30,603 bases of DNA, from the NCBI GenBank assembly GCA_964350435.1, contig CAYGJS010000025.1, positions 1-30,603 of the forward strand. The letters are read 5' to 3'. The stretch comes from TMED27 sp964350435 (GTDB lineage Bacteria > Pseudomonadota > Alphaproteobacteria > Micavibrionales > Micavibrionaceae). The notes beneath the pieces are model-generated. The model was not told the DNA's origin and made no database searches. It saw nothing but the letters and a program-made list of their open reading frames with translations. A program made the translations under genes and the position numbers. How positions within the stretch are numbered: the stretch's first letter is position 1; each line of letters begins with the position of its first letter. Positions 7,642 to 13,772 of this stretch are shown here, piece by piece.

Positions 7642-9480
7642 TTAACCCTCTGATTGCATCAAGACCGTATCTTTTAACCTTGCTTCTTCTTCCTCATTCG
7701 CGCTTTCAAAGGCTTGCTTCCATATTTGCTTGCGTTCATTTTCTGCCCCCTGCCCGCGCAAGGCTTCATATATTTTCAACCATGCGCTTTTTTGGTCGGG
7801 GCTGCGCGCGTCAATTTCGCGGACGCATCTTGCAAAAGACGCGTGAACATATACAGATTCGTTTAATATGTCATCCATTTCTTGCTCAAGCCCTTGAGAT
7901 GTTAAAATGCTTCGCAAAGCTTCGAAGTCAAGATCGGGATTGCTTTCTAAAGCCGCAATCACATTTTGACGCAAAATCCGCCACGGCTCGTGGCTTAAGG
8001 CGAAGCTGCCGAATTGCTCCTCAAGGTCGCCATAAAGCCATGGGTTGTTGATCAGGGTGGCGAGGAGAACTTTTTCTGACAATATGGTTTTACCCTGCAA
8101 AGGCGAGCGAAGCCGCATGCCTTGCGCTTTTTTCCTGGTGGCGGGGGTGGCGCTGCGCGATGCATCGCCGCGATAGGGGGTGAAAAAGTTTTCAGAAATT
8201 CTGGTGCGGATCAGCTCCTTATAGTGCCGCTGAATGTCGGCTTCGGCGATTTTGGCAATCTCGTTGTTCAAGGTTTTGGTCAGGCCGGCGCGCGATTCGG
8301 GGGTTTCGAATGTGCGCCCGGCTGTATGGCTGGCCCAGAGGAAGTCAAAGAGCGACAATGCGCCGGAGAGGAATTTCTTAAAGCCTATCGCGCCCGCGCT
8401 TCGCAAAAGACTGTCCGGGTCTTCGCCTTCGGGCAGGAACGCAAAGCGCACAGTCTTGCCGGCTTTTAGAAGCGGCATGATATTTTCACAAGCGCGGCTT
8501 GCGGCTCTGCGCCCTGCGTTATCGCCGTCGAAACACAGTATCGGCACTTTGTCGCCTTCGCCCATAATCTGCCAGAGCGATTGAATCTGATCGTCGGTAA
8601 GGGCGGTGCCCATCGGCGCAACTGCGCCTTTGAAGCCGTATTTGTGACAGGCAATCACATCCATATACCCTTCGGTGACGATCAGAGTATGTCCCGCCAC
8701 CACCGCTTGACGCGCCATCGCCTCGCCATAGAGCATCCGCCCCTTGTCGAAAAGCGGTGTATCGGCGGAATTGATATATTTCGGCGGTTTGAAATTCGGG
8801 TTGGTTTGGGGGCGAATATGTTCGGGCAGAATGCGCCCGCCATAAGCGACAACGCGGCCTCTGCGGTCAGTGACGGGGAACATAACGCGGTCACGGAAGA
8901 ATACATAGGGCTCACCCCCCTTGGTGGAGGCCTTCAGAATACCCGCCTCAAGCATTTGCGCGTCCGTGAAGCCCTTGGATTTTAGGGCTTTTCGCAAGGC
9001 CTGCCCGTCTTCGGGTGCATAACCGATGCGGAATCCTGCGCGGATTTCTTCCGTCATGCCGCGGCCTTCGAGATAGTCCAGCACTTCGGGGTTTTCTTTG
9101 ATCTGGGATTGCATCCAGTTCGTGGCCTCGTCCATAAGCTCATGCAGCCCTCGTGCTTTTTCCGCCTTTTGCGCGGCGATCGGATCGGGCTTGGGCATTT
9201 GCAGCCCTGCCTCGGCGGACAGAACCTCCAGCGCGTCGATGAAGGACAGGTTGTCGTGCTGCATCGTGAAGCCGATCACGTCGCCATGCGCGCCGCAGCC
9301 AAAGCAGTGATAGAACTGCTTGTCATCATTGATGGTGAAGCTTGGGGTTTTTTCGTGATGGAACGGGCAGCATGCCTTGAACTCCCGCCCTGCGCGCGTG
9401 ACCTTAATCCGCCGACCGATAATATCGGACAGGTTCAGACGGTTTCGGAGTTCATCCAAAAAGCGCGGGGGAATCGACAT
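7642..9480 (-). CDS. dnaG: DNA primase
   Basis: 612 residues from ATG 9480, with all primase modules. The CHC2 zinc-binding domain has ligands C38, H41, C59 and C62 in 'CCPFHHEKTPSF' and 'YHCFGCGAHGD'. The catalytic core carries the TOPRIM motifs 'VTEGYMDVIA' and 'LCFDGDNAGRRAA'. A C-terminal helical domain for helicase binding is present but diverged. The enzyme makes the RNA primers for replication. A longer frame begins at a TTG at 9516, but ATG 9480 gives the family-typical 'MSIPPRFLDELRNRLNLSDIIGR' start. No Shine-Dalgarno sequence precedes it, and a promoter-like pair sits so close that the transcript may be leaderless. rpoD follows on the same strand. Confidence 0.97.
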   Translation of the reverse strand: MSIPPRFLDELRNRLNLSDIIGRRIKVTRAGREFKACCPFHHEKTPSFTINDDKQFYHCFGCGAHGDVIGFTMQHDNLSFIDALEVLSAEAGLQMPKPDPIAAQKAEKARGLHELMDEATNWMQSQIKENPEVLDYLEGRGMTEEIRAGFRIGYAPEDGQALRKALKSKGFTDAQMLEAGILKASTKGGEPYVFFRDRVMFPVTDRRGRVVAYGGRILPEHIRPQTNPNFKPPKYINSADTPLFDKGRMLYGEAMARQAVVAGHTLIVTEGYMDVIACHKYGFKGAVAPMGTALTDDQIQSLWQIMGEGDKVPILCFDGDNAGRRAASRACENIMPLLKAGKTVRFAFLPEGEDPDSLLRSAGAIGFKKFLSGALSLFDFLWASHTAGRTFETPESRAGLTKTLNNEIAKIAEADIQRHYKELIRTRISENFFTPYRGDASRSATPATRKKAQGMRLRSPLQGKTILSEKVLLATLINNPWLYGDLEEQFGSFALSHEPWRILRQNVIAALESNPDLDFEALRSILTSQGLEQEMDDILNESVYVHASFARCVREIDARSPDQKSAWLKIYEALRGQGAENERKQIWKQAFESANEEEEARLKDTVLMQSEG

Positions 9481-9486
9481 AAATTC

Positions 9487-9516
9487 AATATAGACCAAAC
9501 ACTGGGCGGTGCTCAA
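9487..9516 (-). promoter_or_regulatory. dnaG: Candidate dnaG promoter, possibly giving a leaderless mRNA
   Basis: On the reverse strand TTGAGC (9516-9511) and TATATT (9492-9487) are 18 bases apart, and the -10 element is followed by GAATTT and then the dnaG ATG. With usual geometry the first transcribed base would be at or next to the A of the start codon. No ribosome-binding site is visible, which agrees with leaderless initiation. Sequence-based only; transcription start mapping would be needed. Confidence 0.35.
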
Positions 9517-9579
9517 AGCTTTATAAAAGGCATTTCTGAAGAAACCTTACGTTTTGCTCATATTTTTCTTGCGGCCAAA

Positions 9580-9608
9580 TTGATTAATAAGTATATTAAA
9601 TGTAATAA
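9580..9608 (+). promoter_or_regulatory. Candidate promoter of first micro-gene
   Basis: TTGATT (9580-9585) and TAATAA (9603-9608) stand 17 bases apart in an AT-rich stretch about 45 bases before the first small gene. The surrounding A/T richness makes chance matches likely, so this is weaker than the second micro-gene's promoter. Confidence 0.35.
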
Positions 9609-9653
9609 TATATACATAAATGATAATGGTAATACAGCGTGTAGGAGCATTTT

Positions 9654-9785
9654 ATGCCAAAAATTTTCCAAAAAGACTGCAAAATCAAAGTTATAGAGTA
9701 CGGAGAGCACTGCTCTCAGGGGCTTTCGCTTTCCGCTATGGTTCGGAAAATGGTGGGCGTGTTTACGTCATTGAAAAAGGCTTAA
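9654..9785 (+). CDS. Small 43-residue protein, copy 1 of tandem pair
   Basis: Not recognised. ATG 9654 follows AGGAG at a 6-base spacing, which supports real translation. The product starts 'MPKIFQKDCKIKVIEYG' and ends in an amphipathic, basic helix-like segment ('AMVRKMVGVFTSLKKA'). It is paralogous to the next small gene: 14 of the first 17 residues are the same, and the C-termini share a GL-S/SL..(I/V)..KK pattern. It has no signal peptide and no clear membrane helix. A terminator palindrome overlaps the last codons and the stop. A perfect 7-bp inverted repeat (9703-9717) lies within the coding region. Presence of its own ribosome site and terminator suggests an independent, possibly strongly expressed, gene. 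Confidence 0.65.
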   Translation: MPKIFQKDCKIKVIEYGEHCSQGLSLSAMVRKMVGVFTSLKKA

Positions 9786-9800
9786 GCCTTTTATTTTTTT
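9775..9800 (+). terminator. Rho-independent terminator of first micro-gene
   Basis: A perfect 18-base palindrome AAAAGGCTTAAGCCTTTT (9775-9792), folding as a 7-bp stem around TTAA, is followed by ATTTTTTT. It includes the TAA stop of the first small gene, so the gene and its terminator are fused. Confidence 0.7.
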
Positions 9801-9860
9801 GTCGGTTTTACGGACACTCTTTTAAATTTTTTATATAAAACAAGGTGTTCGACCGTGAAT

Positions 9861-9889
9861 TTGCGGCGACGCACAATTTTGTGTATAGT
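9861..9889 (+). promoter_or_regulatory. Sigma-70-type promoter of second micro-gene
   Basis: TTGCGG (9861-9866) and TATAGT (9884-9889) are separated by exactly 17 bases. The expected start of transcription is near 9896, leaving a leader of about 34 bases before the ribosome-binding site and ATG 9930. Confidence 0.6.
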
Positions 9890-9929
9890 AATCACTAATA
9901 TAAGACTGCGTTACAGGGAGAACAAAAAA

Positions 9930-10064
9930 ATGCCAAAAATTTTTGAAAAGGACTGCAAGTTTACAGTCATTGAATACGGAGCCGAAGCGGGCGGCCTGAT
10001 CTCAATCAACGAGATTAAGGCAGCCGTATCAAAGACCCTCTTGAATATTTTGAAAAAATCTTAA
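9930..10064 (+). CDS. Small 44-residue protein, copy 2 of tandem pair
   Basis: Not recognised. A longer frame exists upstream, but ATG 9930 is preceded by GGGAGA with an A-rich spacer and gives a product that matches its neighbour from the first residue. The protein runs 'MPKIFEKDCKFTVIEYG', then a Gly-rich turn, then a C-terminal helix 'SINEIKAAVSKTLLNILKKS'. The N-terminal block is nearly invariant between the copies, whereas the C-terminal helix differs in sequence but keeps its amphipathic, lysine-ended character. It has its own promoter upstream and a strong hairpin terminator downstream. Possible roles include a small regulator or membrane-active peptide; none is shown by the sequence. 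Confidence 0.7.
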   Translation: MPKIFEKDCKFTVIEYGAEAGGLISINEIKAAVSKTLLNILKKS

Positions 10065-10070
10065 AAAAAC

Positions 10071-10099
10071 GCCCCGCCATAAACCAGCGGGGCTTTTTT
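10071..10099. terminator. Strong bidirectional rho-independent terminator
   Basis: GCCCCGC (10071-10077) pairs with GCGGGGC (10087-10093) around a 9-base loop. It is followed by six T on the plus strand and preceded by seven A, which are T on the minus strand. It can stop both the second micro-gene and the convergent yqeY transcript. Confidence 0.85.
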
Positions 10100-10121
10100 A
10101 TGTTCGCACAAGACTTAAATG

Positions 10122-10610
10122 CTAGCCGAGCTTTGTTTTCACAAGTCCCCCGGCAATGCCCATATCGATCTGGCCTGCGTATTGGCTCTTAAGAACGCCC
10201 ATAACCTTGCCCATATCCTTGATATCGCCCGCGCCCGTATCAGCGATCGCCTTGTCTATCGCGGCGGCAACTTCTGCATCGCTCAGCTGCTGGGGCAGGA
10301 AACGCTGGATGACCTCGATTTCGGCCTCTTCCCGCTCGGCGAGTTCTTCACGGCCTGCATCACAATAGACTTTTGCTGATTCCTGACGTTGCTTGATCAT
10401 GGATTGCAGCATGGACAGGATTTCCGCATCCTCGATGCCATCGGGTTTATTCTGGCCGCGCGCAGCGATGTCACGATCCTTGAGCGCGGCAATAATAAGG
10501 CGCAAAGTTGAGAGTGCGGTTTGATCCTTGCTCTTCATTGCGTCTTTCATGGCCGTGTTAAATTCTGTTCTTTTATCCACTTTTTGCTTTCCTTTTGGTG
10601 CAAAACTCAT
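10122..10610 (-). CDS. yqeY: GatB/YqeY-domain protein
   Basis: 162 residues matching the YqeY family along its length. It has 'EFNTAMKDAMKSKDQTALSTLRLIIAALKDRDIAARG' near the start, then 'ILSMLQSMIKQRQESAKVY', 'EAEIEVIQRFLPQQLS' and the closing 'DMGKVMGVLKSQYAGQIDMG'. The fold is that of the tail domain of the GatB amidotransferase subunit, which contacts tRNA, but free-standing YqeY has no established reaction. Many alphaproteobacteria keep it beside carA, as here, where the two genes diverge from a 58-base region. A slightly shorter protein starting at a downstream Met near 'AMKDAMK' cannot be excluded. Confidence 0.9.
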   Translation of the reverse strand: MSFAPKGKQKVDKRTEFNTAMKDAMKSKDQTALSTLRLIIAALKDRDIAARGQNKPDGIEDAEILSMLQSMIKQRQESAKVYCDAGREELAEREEAEIEVIQRFLPQQLSDAEVAAAIDKAIADTGAGDIKDMGKVMGVLKSQYAGQIDMGIAGGLVKTKLG

Positions 10611-10621
10611 TTATACCTTTG

Positions 10622-10657
10622 TTTCTAGCGATACTCTACTAATTCGAGAGCTAGAAA
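10622..10657. promoter_or_regulatory. Inverted repeat between yqeY and carA
   Basis: TTTCTAG (10622-10628) pairs with CTAGAAA (10651-10657), and an inner CTCT/AGAG (10634-10637 with 10647-10650) extends the stem around a 9-base loop, with CGATA bulged on the left. It ends 11 bases before the carA ATG, within the carA leader and the divergent control region. It could be an operator or an RNA hairpin affecting carA translation; no known regulator motif is recognised. Confidence 0.35.
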
Positions 10658-10668
10658 GACAATCACTT

Positions 10669-11841
10669 ATGAAGCAACCTTCTACATTAAAACAACCCAG
10701 AGATGCAACTGGCGTTGTAGTTTTTGCTGACGGAACCACTTTTTTCGGGCGTGGATTTGGCGCGAGCGTGACGAGCGTCGGCGAAATTTGTTTTCATACC
10801 GGCATGACCGGCTATCAGGAAACCCTGACTGACCCCAGCTTTGCGGCGCAGATTATCACCTTTACGTTCCCGCATATCGGCAATGTCGGCACCAACCAGG
10901 ACGACATGGAGGCCTTGTCGCCGCGGGCGCGCGGCCTTATTGTGCGCGAAGATGTCACCGATCCTTCGAATTGGCGCAGTGCCCAGCATTTTGATGCGTG
11001 GCTGAAAGAACATAATCTGCCCGGCATATCGGGGATTGATACACGCGCCCTGACCCGCTATATCCGCGATAATGGCGCGCCGAACGGCGTTTTGTGCCAT
11101 AACCCTTCGGGCCAGTTCGACCTTGAAGCCCTGAAAAAGCAAGCCGCCGATTGGCCGGGGCTGGAGGGCATGGATCTGGCCAAAGAGGTTTCTTGCGAAG
11201 CCCTTTATTCATGGGACGAGAAATGCTGGACCATAAATGAAGGCTACACCAAACAAGACAAACCTGAATTCAAAGTCGTGGCGGTGGATTACGGCGCAAA
11301 GCGCAATATCCTGCGCTGCCTTGCCACGGCAGGTTTTGCGGTCACGGTCGTCCCGGCGAAAACCAGCGCGGAGGATATTCTCGCGCTGAATCCCGACGGC
11401 GTGTTTCTGTCGAATGGTCCGGGTGATCCGGCGGCCACTGCGGCCTATGCGACGCCGATGATCCAATCCTTGATGGCCAAGGACATGCCGATTTTCGGGA
11501 TCTGTCTGGGGCATCAACTTCTGGCGCTGGCGCTCGGCGCACAGACCCGAAAGATGCATCTGGGGCATCGCGGCGCCAACCAGCCCGTGAAAGACCTGAC
11601 AACCAATAAAGTCGAAATTACCAGCCAGAACCATGGCTTCGAGGTTGTTGCTGATTCATTTTCTGAAGACATCGAGGCCACGCATATTTCTCTGTTCGAT
11701 GGCTCAAACGAAGGTTTAAGACACACGAACAAGCCAGTGTTTTCGGTGCAATATCACCCCGAAGCCTCTCCGGGTCCGAATGACAGTTACTATTTGTTTG
11801 AACGGTTCAGAGATCTTATCGCGGTGCGCAAGGCGGCTTAA
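10669..11841 (+). CDS. carA: Carbamoyl-phosphate synthase small (glutaminase) subunit
   Basis: 390 residues from ATG 10669; the longer frame from 10528 would run across the divergent yqeY start and is rejected. The N-terminal half is the CPSase small-chain domain ('GEICFHTGMTGYQETLTDPSF'). The C-terminal half is a class I glutamine amidotransferase with nucleophile C279 in 'IFGICLGHQL', and H363 and E365 in 'VQYHPEASPGPND'. It hydrolyses glutamine and channels ammonia to CarB for arginine and pyrimidine synthesis. carB is not adjacent: a bicarbonate permease and a carbonic-anhydrase-like gene lie between them. The carA stop interlocks with the stop of the convergent permease gene. Confidence 0.97.
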   Translation: MKQPSTLKQPRDATGVVVFADGTTFFGRGFGASVTSVGEICFHTGMTGYQETLTDPSFAAQIITFTFPHIGNVGTNQDDMEALSPRARGLIVREDVTDPSNWRSAQHFDAWLKEHNLPGISGIDTRALTRYIRDNGAPNGVLCHNPSGQFDLEALKKQAADWPGLEGMDLAKEVSCEALYSWDEKCWTINEGYTKQDKPEFKVVAVDYGAKRNILRCLATAGFAVTVVPAKTSAEDILALNPDGVFLSNGPGDPAATAAYATPMIQSLMAKDMPIFGICLGHQLLALALGAQTRKMHLGHRGANQPVKDLTTNKVEITSQNHGFEVVADSFSEDIEATHISLFDGSNEGLRHTNKPVFSVQYHPEASPGPNDSYYLFERFRDLIAVRKAA

Positions 11842-12839
11842 AACGTAAAGCCAGTTAAATACTTGGCCAGTGCCAGATAAAGCGGCAATCCAATAATAAT
11901 ATTGAATGGGAAGGTCACCGCCAAGGACATTGTTATTGCACGGGAAATATCAATATGCGGGGCAGCAACCCGCATCGCCGCTGGCACAGCGATATAGGAA
12001 ACACTGGCGCACAGCACTGAAAAAAGCATGACGCTTCCGGTGCTCAGCCCGACAGCAAGTCCAAATAAGGCGCCCGCCACCGATGATATCAGCGGCATCA
12101 CGAAGCAAAAGGCCATCAGTCCGGGGCTTAGCCTTGCCTCTTTCTGACCGAATTTCGAAGAAGCCACCATACCGATATCAATCATGAACAAGCATAAAAC
12201 ACCTTTAAAAATATCGACAAAGAATGGTTTAACGCTTGTCATGCCCGGCTCTCCGGCCAGCCAGCCTACAAAAAATGCGCCAACGAGAATCACGACAGAG
12301 CCATTCAGGAAAATTTCCCGCCAGACGGCATTATCCATCTTAACGTGATTTTTGGAATCCAGCGACTTGGCATTTACAAGGAGAAGCCCCGCAAAAATCG
12401 CGGGTGTTTCCATCACCGCCATCACAGCGACAAGCCAGCTGTCATATGTCATGTTGATCGAATTGAGAAGTTCCACAGCCGTCACAAACGTCACAACACT
12501 CACAGAGCCGTAATGCGTTACAATCATTGCCCGCTCTGATGGACGTGTAGAAGGGCTAAATACGCTCAGAATGCCATATCCAAAGAAAGGCGTCAGAAAG
12601 CTAAATCCTATGCCCCCAAGCAGCATGAAAATCACGACATGGTCTATACTGCTCTGGCTTAGGGCATAACCGCCCTTATAGCCTATCGCCATCATCAAAT
12701 ATATGGCGATGAATTTGCTGACATTGCCGGGAATTTCCAGATCGGATTTGAGCATCCTCGCGCCAAAGCCGAGAATGAAAAATAGAATAATCGGATTAAA
12801 AAAATTACTCAGCGCGAGTTGGATAATTGTGTCGATCAT
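11838..12839 (-). CDS. SbtA-family sodium-dependent bicarbonate permease
   Basis: 333 residues, about ten membrane helices, and the SbtA/DUF897 inverted-repeat layout: 'FNPIILFFILGFGARML', 'IAIYLMMAIGYKGGYAL' (helix 2-3 region), 'MIVTHYGSVSVVTFVTAVELL' and, in the second half, 'MIDIGMVASSKFGQ' with 'CASVSYIAVPAAMRVA'. Cyanobacterial SbtA takes up bicarbonate with sodium. Non-cyanobacterial members share the fold, and bicarbonate is the likely but unproven substrate. The gene lies between carA and carB, whose enzyme consumes bicarbonate, and is divergent from a beta-carbonic-anhydrase-like gene. No SbtB-type PII protein is adjacent. Its stop interlocks with that of carA. Confidence 0.82.
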   Translation of the reverse strand: MIDTIIQLALSNFFNPIILFFILGFGARMLKSDLEIPGNVSKFIAIYLMMAIGYKGGYALSQSSIDHVVIFMLLGGIGFSFLTPFFGYGILSVFSPSTRPSERAMIVTHYGSVSVVTFVTAVELLNSINMTYDSWLVAVMAVMETPAIFAGLLLVNAKSLDSKNHVKMDNAVWREIFLNGSVVILVGAFFVGWLAGEPGMTSVKPFFVDIFKGVLCLFMIDIGMVASSKFGQKEARLSPGLMAFCFVMPLISSVAGALFGLAVGLSTGSVMLFSVLCASVSYIAVPAAMRVAAPHIDISRAITMSLAVTFPFNIIIGLPLYLALAKYLTGFTF

Positions 12840-12947
12840 GAACTTTAATATCGCAGAACAAATCTAAACCGCAAGAGGAAGGCATGATTTATTCATAGAG
12901 TTTTAAAGGCCGTGCTGTTTATAATAGCGAATGCTTCTTGATAATGC

Positions 12948-12976
12948 TTGACTTAGGCTCTCTATTTTTTTACATA
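12948..12976 (+). promoter_or_regulatory. Candidate promoter of carbonic-anhydrase-like gene
   Basis: TTGACT (12948-12953), one base from the -35 consensus, is followed after 17 bases by TACATA (12971-12976). The predicted start of transcription is about 28 bases before ATG 13010. The rest of the 170-base divergent region (12840-13009) holds no gene. Confidence 0.5.
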
Positions 12977-13009
12977 TATCAAAAATATTTAATAAGTGAT
13001 TGAGCCATT

Positions 13010-13714
13010 ATGCCTGAAGACCTTATCAAAGGGTGGAGCGAAACCCAAGCCTCACCGCAGATTGACCTCTTGAGGAAACTGGCCGCAGACGGTCAAAATC
13101 CAAAATATTTTATTATTTCGTGTATGGATTCGCGCAGCTCTCCCTCAACATTAATGAAAATTCCCCTCGGGAGTGCCTTCGGACACAGGCCTATGGGGGC
13201 GATTGTTCGTGATCCCGATACAAAAAATCGTCCAACGGAGATGCTGGCGAAGCTTAAATACGCGATTGAATATAGCGGCATAGAGCACATTATCGTGATG
13301 GGGCACACGCATTGCGGAGCGATTAATGCGCTGGTACACGGGCTTGAAGACGAAGACATAAGACCTTGGCTATCTGTTGCTAAAGCGGCATTTGATCGCG
13401 CAAAAGGACATGGTCATGAGGGTGAGGAATTGCTTCGTGAAACGGAGAGGCAAGCCGTAATCGAGAGTATCAAGAATCTTATGAAATATCCCATTGTTGC
13501 CAATGCTGTCAGAGAGGGTCGCTTGCATGTTCATGGATGGGTTCTGGATATGGGGCATGGAGAAATTCTTGATCTGGATAAAATAAGCGGAAAATTTTCT
13601 CCCATCAATATTGACGATTATGCCGATCACATAAACGATCCCCATGACAGTTGGGATTATGATGCGTGGAAAGCCTATGAAAATGCAGATTTAGGCTTGC
13701 ACCGGGGCGTTTGA
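13010..13714 (+). CDS. Divergent beta-carbonic-anhydrase-like protein
   Basis: 234 residues. The zinc site of beta-class carbonic anhydrases is visible: C38 with the D40/R42 dyad in 'SCMDSR', and H99 and C102 in 'MGHTHCGA'. The usual 'RNAGN' strand after the first motif is replaced by 'GHRPMGAIVRDP', and the region after the zinc site is family-atypical, including a long C-terminal tail rich in Asp and Trp. It may therefore be a diverged carbonic anhydrase or a zinc protein of another activity on the same fold. The divergent SbtA gene and flanking carAB support a role in bicarbonate supply; this is inference. The ATG has only a weak ribosome site. Confidence 0.8.
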   Translation: MPEDLIKGWSETQASPQIDLLRKLAADGQNPKYFIISCMDSRSSPSTLMKIPLGSAFGHRPMGAIVRDPDTKNRPTEMLAKLKYAIEYSGIEHIIVMGHTHCGAINALVHGLEDEDIRPWLSVAKAAFDRAKGHGHEGEELLRETERQAVIESIKNLMKYPIVANAVREGRLHVHGWVLDMGHGEILDLDKISGKFSPINIDDYADHINDPHDSWDYDAWKAYENADLGLHRGV

Positions 13715-13718
13715 TAGC

Positions 13719-13746
13719 TTAAAAGATCGTTCTCGGTACCTATAAG
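13719..13746 (+). promoter_or_regulatory. carB: Weak candidate promoter of carB
   Basis: TTAAAA (13719-13724) and TATAAG (13741-13746) are 16 bases apart, just after the carbonic-anhydrase-like gene and 27 bases before the carB ATG. The -35 box is poor, and read-through from upstream is equally possible. Confidence 0.25.
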
Positions 13747-13772
13747 TAAAAAGTAAGAAAAGACCGAGATCC

